Assembly (NCBI GenBank): GCA_014607495.2
Contig: CP053165.1
Coordinates: 2,722,906 to 2,786,905 of the forward strand
Length of the DNA stretch: 64,000 bases
Reading direction: 5' to 3'
Source: Carposina sasakii
Lineage: Eukaryota > Arthropoda > Insecta > Lepidoptera > Carposinidae
How positions within the stretch are numbered: the first letter of the stretch is position 1; the number at the start of each line of letters is the position of its first letter. Below the pieces are notes generated by a model that made no database searches, was not told where the DNA came from, and was given only the letters and a program-made list of their open reading frames with translations. Both the position numbers and the translations under genes were made by a program. Positions 1 through 11,154 of this stretch are shown one piece after another.

Positions 1-906
1 ATTTACAACAACTTTTGCTTTGTGACCATATTTATAAACTCAATATTTAAAATTCCTGCAGAACAAAAGTTCTTTTACGCGCATATAAGTTAGTACTGAG
101 AAAGTGACTCGTGAGTAGCCGTTTATATGGAGCGTTTTTTGGCAAGTCTAAAATTGTGATTTTGAAATTGTTATATCCCGGAAAGTTTTCACGCTAGCGA
201 AGTTTTTCTTTCGCAAATGTTTCGTTTATTTATTTATATAAATACAAATAAAAAAACCGTGAACGACCCTATTGGTAAAATCGACTCGTCGATCGATACC
301 GTCGACAATTCACCCTCTTGTTGATATACATAGTTTCGCCTTTATCGTGAACGTCATCTAACGAACACGAAAATAAACATAAATAAATATGTACCAATGC
401 AACGATTTCAATCATCAGAAGACTAAAAAATAAAGCATAATTCCCATAAAACGAGTTGATCCGTCGCTCTGCAAGACCACCTGTTTCGCAAATATATGTA
501 CATTCACAGGATCTTCTGTAATCCGGACGTTCGCTGAGCCTTCCGGAATTTGTTTTAATTCCGAGCAAAGTAATCCTCAAAGAGACCGATGGCGGTGTAC
601 GGCGACATCGTAATTCCCGGATTGGTGAATATTTTAATCGGTACGTTTCGTTCGATTCATCCAAAGCACATTTTTTTTACGCCTATCCTCATATAAAACG
701 ATTACGAAAAATAATTAATATCTGTCTATGCATTCTTCATATTAAACTTACTTTTGTATAAACGATTATTCTTCACATTAATACGAGTAACTTTTTTACG
801 TAATTAAAGGGGTTACGGGTTATTACAATAAAAATATGGTCTGTTGCCTATGTTTGATTGAAATTTTGCTGTCAATGACAATTGCTAATTAGATTTTTTT
901 TGTACT
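1..906. other. AT-rich stretch without recognised gene
   Basis: No repeat family recurs here and no gene is recognised. A 131-codon open frame on the minus strand (269-664) covers a less AT-rich patch around 480-660, but its product shows no family motif, no signal peptide and no clear domain. I do not call it a gene. An exon of a larger gene cannot be excluded from sequence alone. Confidence 0.5.
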
Positions 907-966
907 TAGCGAGAGCGCCCACCATAGTCACGACAATCATTGCTTCACAAAATATACTAGTACCTC

Positions 967-1625
967 GCCTTAACGAAGGGTACGTATTCTATACATCAAA
1001 TAAAGTAAGTTTATGCCAAAAAAATGCTGGGAAACGATGTAAATTTAGCATGGGTGTTTTTTGTGGCCACCTTTAACGAAGAAACGATACTCTATACATG
1101 TAAAGTTTATTTGAGTTTAAAAAATAAAAAAAATGCTGGGAAAAAAATAATTTTTTTTTTGACTTGATTGGGCGAAATTTATAGTGTCCAGTGTTTATGA
1201 TAGTAGTTTTTCAGATATTAATTATTTTTCGTGAAAAAATCCTGCTACGCGCGTCTATGTATTTATGCAGAAAAACGCAATCTATTTACTCAACTTTGGA
1301 CCCTATATTTTGGAAACCAGTGACACTTCCCAGGTATTGCTACGTGATGATGAGGAGATTCCGCGGGAACGTTGACGACCAAAAATCACCCTGTGCGAAA
1401 TTTATAGTGTCCAGTGTTTATGATAGTTTTTTCATAGACATATATTAATTATTTCTCGTGAAAAAAACTTGCTACGCGCGTCTATGTTATTTATGCTCTA
1501 TTTACTTTGGACCCTAATATTTTGGAAACCAGACACTTCCCAGGTATGCTTCCATGGAGAAAAATAATCGTGATGATGAGAGATTCCGTAGTTTTCGGGA
1601 ACGTTGACGACCAAAAATTATCCTG
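967..1625 (+). mobile_element. Tandem cluster of CACCCTG-ended DNA element
   Basis: Pieces of at least three units of one repeat family are joined head to tail. A fragment at about 967-1045 begins at the 'acgaagggtacgtattctat' segment. A nearly complete unit follows (about 1052-1393), ending 'aaaaatcaccctg', and a third lacking its left end runs from 1394 to 1625. Complete relatives (38277-38656) start CAGGATGTTTTTTT and end AAAAATCACCCTG, short inverted ends flanked by TA. This suggests a non-autonomous TIR transposon, perhaps Tc1/mariner-like given the TA. No transposase frame is visible. The internal joins look like unequal exchange or repeated insertion into the same family. Confidence 0.7.
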
Positions 1626-1629
1626 TATG

Positions 1630-2137
1630 AAGACGCGCACACTACAGACAAAACGTCTAATAGACAAATAGTTGATTTTGCGTTTTGCTGTCAATTACAT
1701 TTTTAAACAGTGTTTTTGTTATAACATCGTGTGGTTTGGACATAAAAGTATTGAGTCAATTAGCCAATTCCTACAAATTCCGATAGTTTTAAGAAAAAAA
1801 ATATTTTATTACTTTAGAAAATGAAAGGTTTACTGAGCAAAGCTAGTGGCAATAGTTAGAAAATTTTCACATTTAAGCACCTTAATATGAATTCTCATAA
1901 ACAAATTTAATTTCAAAGACATACGCTCGGGCCCAATAGGTACTTTAATAAAATGCAATCACGCCTCAAGGAAAGCGATCGCCATTTTTAGCTGATACCG
2001 AACTAAAGACTTAAACATACCTGCGTTCAATCAGTCGCAACTGATGATCGCACCAACTATCAGTTGATGCATTTCGAAACAAAAATTTCCCACATAGCAA
2101 GCAGGTACTTTACATTTTTACGTGGTTAAAGCGGTGA
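1630..2137. other. No recognised feature
   Basis: AT-rich DNA. I see no recurring repeat, long inverted repeat or convincing open frame. Confidence 0.5.
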
Positions 2138-2340
2138 TAGGCCCTCTAGCATAGCCCAGTGGTAAAGACGTGTGCCTTCCAAGCGAGGGGGCGTAAGTTC
2201 GATACGGGCCTGTATCACTGAATTTATTTTATGTGCAGATTTTCTCAAATTGTCAGTTGCTATACCCGAGGAGGGTGAGCGTCAGGTAGGCAGCCTGCCG
2301 TAAAACAAATGCCAAATCTTTGGAAATGTGAGTTTCGAAA
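2138..2340 (+). mobile_element. tRNA-derived SINE, family S2
   Basis: The head (about 2145-2212) is tRNA-like: 'tagcatagcccagtggtaaa' resembles an A-box region, and 'gttcgatacg', 45-50 bases later, resembles a B box. The acceptor ends do not pair, so this is not a working tRNA gene. A non-tRNA body follows with 'acccgaggagggt' and 'gccaaatctttggaa'. A partial relative lies on the opposite strand at 46690-46737, which shows that the body is dispersed. A fossil tRNA pseudogene is the alternative reading. Confidence 0.6.
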
Positions 2341-2634
2341 GTAACCATACTGCGCCGACGACCATATAAGGGCAGGAAGATGATCATGATAGCATGTACC
2401 TTAAGTGAGAATAATAAATATGTCAAAGATCTAAATAGTTTTTCATGACCTGAAGTTAAACACAAATATAAACTCAGTTTAAAACCACATAAGAAAGCAA
2501 AATGTATGGAGTATCTGTCAAAGGTAGAGAAGCCTTAGTTATAGGTTTTTGTAATAAGTAATAACACTAATGGTACCTATTTAACATCACCACAATGCCT
2601 ACAATGGACACTTATATTTCTTGTCAATTTATCT

Positions 2635-2775
2635 ATAGTATAGAAATGAATCGCTAAATGTGTTGCTAAGCGCGAATCGCGATAACAGCTGAACCGATTT
2701 TGCTAATTCTCTTTTTTAGAATATTCCCTGAAGTACGAGGATTGTTATTACGGAGATTTTTTTAAAAAAAAACTT
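2635..2775 (+). mobile_element. LINE 3'-tail-like fragment
   Basis: The segment 'gataacagctgaaccgattt' followed by 'gaagtacgaggattgtt' and an A-rich end (2759-2774) resembles the non-coding 3' tails of lepidopteran RTE-type LINEs, which carry 'gctgaaccgattt' phrases. No coding part remains. The assignment is from remembered motif style only. Confidence 0.4.
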
Positions 2776-2779
2776 TATT

Positions 2780-4159
2780 TACGTACGGGAGGCATTATAC
2801 CAAAGCCAAAGCCGGGGACATACTATACCTGACTAAGATACAAGCTGTTAGCAATTCCTGTGGCACATACCTACTTACTACAGATCATATTTAGTACACT
2901 AATGCCTATGTTCCAACTTGGACTTTTAAGCTCGTCACATAGTTCTCTTTAGATCTGATGTTGGAAATCCATTTCTACGTAACGGCATAGAGGAATAGAA
3001 ACCAAAGTTATTCTTAATCATGCCAGTTATTTCCTTTGGTCGATATCTAAACTTGCGGCGAAAAATATACTCATCGAGGTTTCGGCATACCGCTACAATT
3101 ATTCCTCTCAGCCAGCCCTCAAATTATAATTGTGTGTTTCCTTCTAGAACCCAGCTAGTCTTTGTCCAAAATTAGCATGCTCACAAAGTCGACAGCCGTG
3201 TATCCTTCAAAGAAAGAAGTTTACCCCTTCAACTTTGGAAGGAGGGGACAAAATAACATATGTATGGCACAGCAGTAGCTTACATTTACAAGGAAAATTC
3301 CCGGAATTATGAGGAGGTTATTCCGGTCCGGTCGGAAAATTAGTGAAAAGTCGCCGGAAGGATGAAATGGGAGATATCGTTTGGTTTAAAGTCCATTTCA
3401 GTGGTTTAAAGTAATGAATTCTGTGGTGGCATGTCCCCTTGCGGTGGCTCGTAATGGGACTTTACTTTGAATCTCTTTACAAATAACATTCAGGTTATTT
3501 AATCTCGAAAGCGATAAACATTTTTTATAAATAGCCCACGCACGTCACCACAAATTTCTAAAGGACGTGTTTACATTTGTTGTTGACTTTTGATCTCCTG
3601 TTGTACTAAATGCGTAATCCTAGATTCAATTATATCTGCGGCTTAAAATAAATGCCTACTTGCTTTTTTGACATTATCAGAAAAGGTCATGCTGATAGAC
3701 GTCTTTTTAAATAACTAGGTGTCCTACTTGGGCATGTACAAGTACCTACTTGAATAAATACAAAATATCACTCGCTCTCTCTCTAATGACGTAGAAATAA
3801 ATAAGCACTCTAATAAACAGTTTTATTTCAAATAAATAAATGCTTACTTTGCCGCCATTTCTTGCAGTAATCCATCTTCATTTGAAATTCAAAACAAGCC
3901 CGTGTTTATTATGAGGATCCTTGTAAACCAAATTTCATTTAGCCTTATTTATTACAGTATTCTTGTCAAAGACGTGCCAAAGAAATAGCTCAATAAAAAT
4001 CTGGTCACATATTTCTGTTCTTTTGTATAGAAAACAATGCCGACGCGTTCAGAGTTATAAAACATCTAAAACAAGTAATAACCTTTGTCTCTATGTACTA
4101 ATAAATATAAATCGTGTTATTGTAAAAGAACTGTTTAAGTTAAATATTGTTTAATTTTA
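2780..4159. other. No recognised gene
   Basis: Mixed AT-rich sequence. I see short T runs and a CT-rich patch at about 3773-3784, but no dispersed family, no sizeable inverted repeat and no coding frame longer than about 60 codons. Confidence 0.5.
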
Positions 4160-4374
4160 TATCGTACTAATATTATAAACGCGAAAGTTTGAGAGGATGT
4201 TTGAAAAACCACTAAAAGGATTTTGATGAAACTTCACAATAATATAGCTGACGTACCATAATAACAAATAGGCTACAATTTATCCCGGGAAAATATTTTT
4301 ATCCCGAATACTCGTAATTTCGACATTTTGTTTTTTCTGCAGTCCACGCGGGCGGAGTCGCGGGCGTCCACTAG
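4160..4374 (+). mobile_element. Family G element, GCGGGCGTCCACTAG end
   Basis: It starts near 'taatattataaacgcgaaag', has 'ttatcccgggaaaatatttt' in the middle, and ends 'ggagtcgcgggcgtccacta'. The same plan recurs at 9248-9473, 14681-14904, 57290-57516 and 63257-63583 on this strand and at 51744-51925 in reverse. Such repeats are common in Lepidoptera and are usually treated as RTE-LINE tails or SINEs. No open frame is retained. Confidence 0.65.
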
Positions 4375-4727
4375 TATATATACTTCCATATAATTTGCTT
4401 ACAAGTCATTTTTAAACAGCGTCTAACTCTAAATCAAGGTATTATAATAACACAGAAAAAAAATATTGCTTATCCGAAACACGAAGATTCATAAATTAAT
4501 TCTTTCTATCTTTGGGTTCCTAAGATAGCGACCTCGACAAAAATATGTTTGAAACTAAAAACTAACTAAACTTTCGTTAAGAAGATGCGACTGAAGGTGA
4601 AATTAACATAACTTATTACTAATTATTATTTTATTATATTGATGTTAATCATTTTTTACAAAGAAATAAATAACATGTACTTAACAGGTGTAAGTGACAT
4701 CCAGCCAAATAGTGATATGTGCTGACT

Positions 4728-4878
4728 CCCGCCCCCCTAGAATGACCACGCACCGTGGATATCGTATCGTACAACATTCAACATGGCGGCTATATTTATC
4801 GTATTGTGACAGGCTAAATGTCGATAAATCGGTTTATCATACCGTGTTTCCCAGCTTATGCTACTTGTGCTGACCATG
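4728..4878 (+). mobile_element. Dispersed repeat shared with 11862-12023
   Basis: The segment 'atatcgtatcgtacaac', 'aacatggcggctatatttat' and 'gctaaatgtcgataaatc' is repeated in reverse orientation at 11862-12023 ('ccgccatgttgaattt'). Both copies have 'gcgccccta/gaccacgc'-like sequence at one end and 'gctacttg'-like at the other. This suggests a small non-autonomous DNA element with weak inverted ends. The terminal boundaries are uncertain. Confidence 0.55.
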
Positions 4879-4979
4879 ATTTTCACACGAAATTGCATAA
4901 TTTTTTCGGTGTTTTTATATTTTTCTGGACCAAAATAGTGTACTTCGTTTAGGTAATTAGGCCAATTTTTCAAAAACAA

Positions 4980-5940
4980 GCTTTTACTTTACTTTGAATT
5001 GAATTACTTTTATTATTATTATCTCCTTAACTTTCGTACACACAGGCCAAACACAAGTTATGTGGATTCGTGTAAAAATTTTAACCTAACGTAAAACAGC
5101 GTCGTGTTGTAGCCGACATATGACGTATGCTCGGGTGCCCTTGACTGTCCTCGTTTAAAATTTTGAAACTGGCTGTTCCATCTAGGCGAACCAGACATCA
5201 AAGCTCTTTGCCATTTTCTCTATCTAACTGTCCATGTACCAAACACTTATAATGCTCTTTTCTCAGACATGATATTTAACTCAAGTATTTAAGAAAAAGG
5301 TCTTATTATGCTTAGGTGAAGACAAGAATGAAGTAACGACAAATCCCACTCTTAGGCTCCATGTTGTCCTTCCCTATCGCACCACCTTTGCTTTGGTAGT
5401 GGTCACAGGTGGGTCTTAAGTGATTATTGTTTTATTTATTCCATGGTGATAAACCTACACACGCACTCACACTCACATACACTCATACAATTACATAAGC
5501 CCTCACACAACACAAGAATCACATAGTATTTCTAGCCTAGGGCTAAACACACGTATCTTATGCACTGTATCCTAATGATATTCCGTACTCTTGTTTATTT
5601 TTAATGTATAATCTGTATGAATATTATACCTACTTTATTGAATTACACAGGTGGATCTTAGACTAAGCGTTATCCTCATGATACACAATGTTTATTTAAT
5701 TACTAAGATAACTGTACACAATGTTCATCAGCATAAACAATATTTTTCAAAGCTCTCCAAAAGGATTACCTACAATGTTTGTAATTGATGTTTCTATGCA
5801 ACAAAGTACCAATTATAAAAAATACAACGAATTCACTGACAAATTACTAAAATATATTTTAATCTACATCGTATTTACCTATATAGCTTTCTCATCAACA
5901 TTCCATATCTGAAAGAGATTAAACAAATCGATTATTAATC
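4980..5940. other. No recognised gene; CA-rich patch
   Basis: Contains a CA-rich simple-sequence patch at about 5455-5512 ('cacacgcactcacactcaca'). Otherwise I see no dispersed family and no credible coding frame. Confidence 0.5.
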
Positions 5941-7136
5941 CTCGAACCCGAGGGGATTCATTTACATCGGCATTACATGTGGTCCGTTCAATTTGGAGGG
6001 AAAATAGCACAGATAATAGAAAATTTTTACCGTCCAAAAAGTTCGAGCTAGAAGGAGGATCGAGTTGCAAAATCTCCTTACTCCGGTAAGAAGCTTACGG
6101 TAAGTCTTTGACAATACGCGAACACGCGATTGGGTACCGTCGTCGTTTGAGTTCGTACCAAATTCAAATTTTCTCGAGAAAGACTGTTCGAGTGAATTAA
6201 TTCGGAACGAATTTTAATCGAACACCTTTTGATTTAAGGATTTGTAATTCGTCGTCGGAGCGCACGGGGAATATTAATGGCGGCGGTCCTTAAGTAGATT
6301 TAATTTGGATGGGCCTGAATTTTCTCGAGATTCCTTATTTTTATATTACTTGAAGAAATGTACTTATAGATACTCACCATATGTTTAAGGTTGTTCCGTA
6401 CCGGAACAGATTTTAATATTAATTTAGAATAAGGTGACACAATCTGGAAATATACGTTCCGAGTAGTTTTAAATTCTTTTACTGGCTTCACGACAGAACT
6501 GGATTCCGATCCACCCGTGCCATTGGGTTGGTGCATCTACGCGCCGCGACAGCGCTACCTATAACTCGATTTCATACAACGAGCTGTCTGTTGCCAACCA
6601 ACCGCCGTCGCGAGAGCAATAGAACAATCTCAAAAACCGTTTAACTCATATTTCGAGGCATCTCTCTCCTCCTGGACTTCGTACTAGTGATACCGGTGCA
6701 TAAGTGTGTGAACATTGGACTGAAATATCTTCTTGTGACATGTGCCGACGGCCCTAACACCCCTGAACGTCGCCATCCTCGTGCGTGGTTCCATCGGTTG
6801 AAGGGTACCTAAGTCGCTGGATCCAGTCCATTATCGCACAAAGGTAGAGTCATTCACATACCTACCTAATTAAAGTTCATTTATGTTCTTAACATCAGCT
6901 GCATCTCCTTCCGTGCATGTCGTAAGAGTCGACTAAGAAACTTAGGCATTTTCTCAGGCAATGAGCAGGAACATTTAAGAACACAGTCGTATGCGTCATG
7001 TTCTTAACTCATATTATGACTTCTTATACACAGTGCGTGTGTTAGAATTAGTTGGGTCCAATCGACCCTTTTCGCCTAGAGACTGGTTGAGTAAGTTTGG
7101 AGTGTGAGTAAAAGACTGTGCATACCAAGGTAAGTC
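5940..7136 (+). other. Repeat-poor block with splice-donor-like sites
   Basis: This block is less AT-rich and mostly free of the repeats that fill the window, apart from a family R fragment near 6895-6990. Donor-like sites are ACG|GTAAGT (GT at 6100), AAG|GTAGAG (GT at 6844) and AAG|GTAAGT (GT at 7130). No coding frame of useful length crosses it, so any exon would be non-coding, such as a 5' UTR. No TATA box, CpG island or paired acceptor was established. This is inference only. Confidence 0.2.
6895..6990 (+). mobile_element. Family R fragment
   Basis: Carries the family core 'catcagctgcatctccttcc' and 'gtcgtaagagtcgactaag', then 'tctcaggcaatgag'. It is flanked by the near-inverted words 'atgttcttaac' and 'aacatttaagaac'. 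It is a truncated copy of the 230-bp family described at 28020-28250. Confidence 0.65.
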
Positions 7137-7420
7137 TGAGTTATCACTCTCTAAACTATTGATATGTTGGTACCGCGGCACAGTCATAAACTACACTAAT
7201 GATAGTAACAAATATAACAGATTTACGTCACAAGTGAAATAGGAACAAATTAGCCTCTCCTAATTTGTGTGCGCTGGAATGGAGAAAACCGACGATTCCG
7301 CTAACTTTATAATAAACCAGTCTCGTTATTAATAAATAATTTAAGAGTTCAATGCTTAAAATGTAGGTACACTGCAGTGATTTTGCAGATCGTATAGTAT
7401 TAAAAAAAACGATCAATAGG

Positions 7421-8196
7421 CACTGGCGGACTATATAAATGCTGGCCCAGCTGGACAGATTTACTGAATTAAACAATAAAATTTTAATCAATATTTTTTA
7501 ACATTACAGCTTAATAAAAAACTACAAGTAATTAAAATTAATTACAAACATGCTTCTCTTCCGTGTTTTCTAGCTTTTAATGCATAACGTCATCAAAATC
7601 CAAAACGATGCTGCTTTTCTTTCAATCGAAGCCAAGCTAGCCGGTCATGGTCGATCGTAGGATAAGTTTAAGTTTTGAAAAACTTCTTTCGCACGAGACG
7701 GAAATACTGAAGTTGGTTGGGTTTCGGTGTAGCACTCCATGAAGCAGCTTCCTCCGTTGCAGTATTAGTTGCGCTTACTGAATCTGTAAACTTCTTTGCA
7801 TAATTTTTCCTTGTCACTACAATAACTAGAAATGTTTTCGATAGCAGTGAGTCTTGTAGCATCTCATTCTTGAAATTGGTCATACTCGAAAATTGCGTCA
7901 GGCAAGTGGCTCCAGGTTGATTCTTTTTACTTTTCGTCGGCCTCGTCTCTCAATATCTATGCCCATTTCTCTACATTTGTGCGTGCCAAATTGCCTTAGT
8001 GACGAGCGTATTTCTTTCCTCGACAAGAAACAATGCTTCCTTCATTTTTATCAAACCCATGTCAAGTGTGATTTCTAGGTGTTTGTAAATATTTTGGGTG
8101 AGATTACCCAGAACTCCAAGAATTATAATTAAATATGCCAATCCGAGGCCCCTCAGTTGTGGGGCCCGGGGCGGACCGCCCCCAAGGCCAGTGTCA
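7421..8196 (-). mobile_element. Possible hAT-like transposon remnant
   Basis: The left edge reads 'cactggcggactatataa'. The right edge reads 'gggcggaccgcccccaaggc' then 'cagtg', so both edges finish in CACTGG/CCAGTG. Between them the minus strand retains broken coding-like frames. Around 7900-8078 it reads fragments such as MGLIKMKEALFLVEERN and, in another frame, RRGRRKVKRINLEPLA. An open frame of 71 codons follows (7668-7883). This resembles the N-terminal part of ZMYM-like hAT transposases, but from memory only. Frameshifts and stops make it a pseudogene. A perfect 8-bp target duplication was not found. Confidence 0.3.
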
Positions 8197-8263
8197 GGTA
8201 ATATAAATGCTGCCCAGGGAGTGAAAAAATAACGTGTAATTACAGCTATAGATTAGGGCATAC

Positions 8264-8412
8264 TGTACACGATAGGCGATGGGCTGATGTCACTACTAAC
8301 CGAACTTGTACATCTCATAATACCCTAAAAATTGGTCAGAAGTGGCTCCATGTGGTTCTATCGGCACTTAGTGCTCTGCCTAGTAAGGGATAAAGGCGTG
8401 AGGATTTTATTT
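8264..8412 (+). mobile_element. Family Y LINE 3'-end fragment
   Basis: Reads 'gcgatgggctgatgtcacta' ... 'ttggtcagaagtggctccat' ... 'gggataaaggcgtga'. Reverse copies occur at 40562-40785, 53944-54035 and 63790-64000, where the end is followed by TATGTATGTATG. A common end next to a short tandem ATGT tail, with varying 5' lengths, is typical of LINE 3' ends. Confidence 0.6.
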
Positions 8413-8509
8413 ATTTATTTAGATATAAATATATGTAGTATAATTTTGCGTGTCTCTTAGTAATAACATGTGCTTACTAAATGCTTAATACTTGATCAGT
8501 TGTCTGAAT

Positions 8510-8705
8510 GATGCTTTTACTGATCCCGGGCATCACTAGAATACATCAGCTGCATATCAGGGGCGTTCTCTCAGGCGATAAGCTAGCAACTTGTCACTGA
8601 TTATTTACATCTGTTCCCGCTATGCTCAACAGTCAGAATCTCTTATATGATCCTGTAGTTCGGGTAGCCCTTATTCGGGATCATATCTGTGTCTCTATGT
8701 ATGGT
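8510..8705 (+). mobile_element. Family R copy
   Basis: Contains 'cactagaatacatcagctgc', 'gataagctagcaacttgtca' and 'tatgatcctgtagttcgg'. About 25 bases of the standard middle are missing after 'catcagctgcat'. Otherwise it spans most of the family. Confidence 0.7.
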
Positions 8706-9247
8706 TTTTTGAATTCAATGTCTTTTACAGACATGCCTTTGTACATTTCTTTTTACTATAGACAGATAGGTATTGTTTGATAAAAACTTCCTGTAAATCT
8801 CAGAAACGTAATAAATATGAACTGGTTTATGAGTAATATTAAAAATATTTAATATTTAATAGGAATAGCTCATATCAATATGGAGAAGAGAAAATAACGC
8901 TTGAAATAGTTAGCAAAACTGTGGCGCGGTCCCGACCGGAATAATTTGCGATATCAATCATCGTATTAGCTGAACTCTTGTTTGGCTTTCAGGTTAGTTA
9001 TTATAGATTTGTTTCAGGCAAATTGGTACATCGTACTGCTTTTAATGATATATGGTATGTAGCTAGATTGTCGAATTTCACGACGATATAAAACGTTTCA
9101 AAATGATAAGGCAATACATTGATATGCTGTAGATAGATTGACGAATTTAGCGATAAAGCGTTCAATAAAAATGAAAAGGCGATAATTGTGAAGGTATGGA
9201 TAGAAATTCATCATTTCTTAAGATGTAGGCATTTCGCATATTATTGT
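8706..9247. other. No recognised gene
   Basis: AT-rich. Two loosely similar segments (9053-9110 and 9122-9172, 'agattg(t/a)cgaatttc/agcga') suggest an old local duplication of about 70 bp. Nothing else was seen. Confidence 0.4.
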
Positions 9248-9473
9248 GCAGTCCATGGAGTCGCGGGCTACTAACGAAAGTTTGTGACTATGGATGGATG
9301 GATGTTTGTTACTCTTTCACGTAAAAACGGTTGGAGCAATTTTAATAAAATTTGGTATGATGTTAGCTGACACCTTGGATTAACACATAGGCTTTATAAC
9401 TTTTTATCCCAGATAATTTGTACATTTTGTTTTTTCTGCAATCCACGCGGACGAAGTCGCGGGCGTCCAGTAG
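9248..9473 (+). mobile_element. Family G element
   Basis: Has the (GGAT)n head 'tatggatggatggatgtttg', the body 'actctttcacgtaaaaacgg', and the end 'aagtcgcgggcgtcca'. A stray 'gagtcgcgggc' just upstream at about 9260 suggests an older copy end beside it. Non-coding. Confidence 0.7.
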
Positions 9474-9479
9474 TTCTAA

Positions 9480-10466
9480 ATATATCTCAGGCTCGTCGCA
9501 GTCGTAGTGAATTTATAATAGAATGTAGCCTCTAATATTTTATCGCAATTACATACATAGTACCTACACCGTTTATCAAGTTTCAGTCATAACCTTCTAT
9601 CCTCCCACACACTACTATATGTGAGTCTATATGTATAGTAGTACCATATACATACAACGCTCCAGTCAGGTATCAAGTCCTCTTAAATTGGCGCTAGGGT
9701 TATTCTAACTCAAACTTTTGTATTTTAAGCGCTAACGTTTCCCTCGCTTGAGGTGTGTTAGTAATAAAAATACGTGATTGACGTTAACATACATAAATAT
9801 ATCTATAACACGGTGGTGTTCCCGAAATGTGGTAGCCAGAACTGTAAGTAGAATCATAAACGAGATCGAGTCAACACGCTAAGACTGCTCGCTAAGGTTA
9901 GAAGAATTTTTCAACGGCCAGGGCGTGATAAATTGTATGGAGTGGCAAAAACTCGGTCGGTTATACCCTCGTTATACGCGACTTTTCACAGTAAATTAAT
10001 ATATGTAATATTTGTCAAATTAATCTGTCTATAACTTATACTACTTACCTAGTTTAAAGTTTTTATTAGTAAGGCCTAGTATGTATACCTACCAAGAGGA
10101 CAACCTTTGTTTTTGCCATTGCTTCGCATGTGTTAGCGGCATAATACAGTCTAGTTTCCTACCACCATCGAGGTAGGGACATCGAAGTATCGAGCATCGA
10201 GCTATCGTCATTCGAAGTTGAGTACGAAACCCCACCTGGACACCCTCTGTTGACCCTCGAATCTAACAACTCGTGATATGAACAATGCAATAAAACCATT
10301 TCCTACAATGGTATCCATTTTACTTCGATTTCGATTCGATAAATGACGTGATAATTCGAGGAGTCTAACCGCTTTGTTTGGAAATGATTCGATAACTACA
10401 AACTTAGCTTAGTCGCTCATAAAATTGTTTATTATCTTTGCCAACGTAGCTTACACATGCACACAT
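9480..10466. other. Mostly unassigned DNA
   Basis: A decayed family R piece on the minus strand is visible at about 9800-9860 ('gttcccgaaatgtggtagcc', 'agaactgtaa'). The rest, including a TCGA-rich patch at 10165-10225, matches no other part of the window that I could find. Confidence 0.4.
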
Positions 10467-10674
10467 CAATCTGTTGCATCCGCTGCTGGGCGTAGGCCTC
10501 CCCCGGGGTACGCGCTAAGGCTACTGCCCCAGGGTTTTATGGACTACCACGCAGAATGATTTTCGAGCTATCAGCATGAGAGACGCTGCTGCCAACCTCC
10601 CGGAAACCATTACTCGCCTTTTACGATACCCACGGGCAGACATGGCGTGTGGCTACCCTACTTTGCAGACACCA
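10467..10674 (-). mobile_element. GATGAT-tailed element (family C), reverse
   Basis: In reverse it carries 'gctgggcgtaggcctccccc', 'gctgctgccaacctcccgga' and 'cgatacccacgggcagacat'. It is the same family as 16040-16274 and 36601-36862. The copy has many substitutions. Non-coding. Confidence 0.7.
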
Positions 10675-10930
10675 CAAAATTGTTTAGCTTAGTTCCAATG
10701 AAAACCGCGCGACTAATAGGAATAGACAGTAATAATTATGTATCTTTCGAATATCGACGTCTCCCTAAGGCTCCTTCAGCAGGCTGCGGTTAACCACCAT
10801 TATCTCGTGCCCGCAATCATGTGGTTTAGCTATACGTAAACACATCCAGTTAGCTTTGGGCAAAGATTACTGTTATATGATTATAAATTAATTTTCTGAG
10901 CACAGTTGATTAAAGTTATTAAATTAAAAT

Positions 10931-11154
10931 GACGACCGATTGGCGCAGTTGCTAGTGACCCTGTCTGCCCTGGGTTTGAATCCTGGTACGTACAAACAAT
11001 TTTCTAAACATAGTTAATTAACATTGATTATATAATAATTATGATGAATGTCAACGTTTATTTCCCAGTCATGGATGTTTCTATAATTTTCTATACATTC
11101 ATATATAACGCCTTAGGAATGTGGGACTAGGTAAAAATTGTGTAAGTATTTATA
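10931..11154 (+). mobile_element. tRNA-derived SINE, family S1
   Basis: The tRNA-like head is 'gaccgattggcgcagttgct' with a B box 'gggtttgaatcctgg'. The body is 'tgatgaatgtcaacgtttat' and the 3' part 'gaatgtgggactagg'. Compared with the fuller copies at 37441 and 60771 it lacks the 'taccgttgcttagtaccc' stretch and is old. RNA polymerase III transcription from such boxes is known for SINEs, but this copy looks inactive. Confidence 0.75.

Noticed and set aside
269..664. 131-codon minus-strand open frame
   Set aside because: No recognisable domain, and it mixes an arginine-rich part with a hydrophobic stretch from AT-rich DNA. Not supported as a gene without transcript evidence.
2145..2212. Possible functional tRNA gene
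   Set aside because: Acceptor ends do not pair, the B box is altered (GTTCGATACG), and the sequence continues into a dispersed SINE body.
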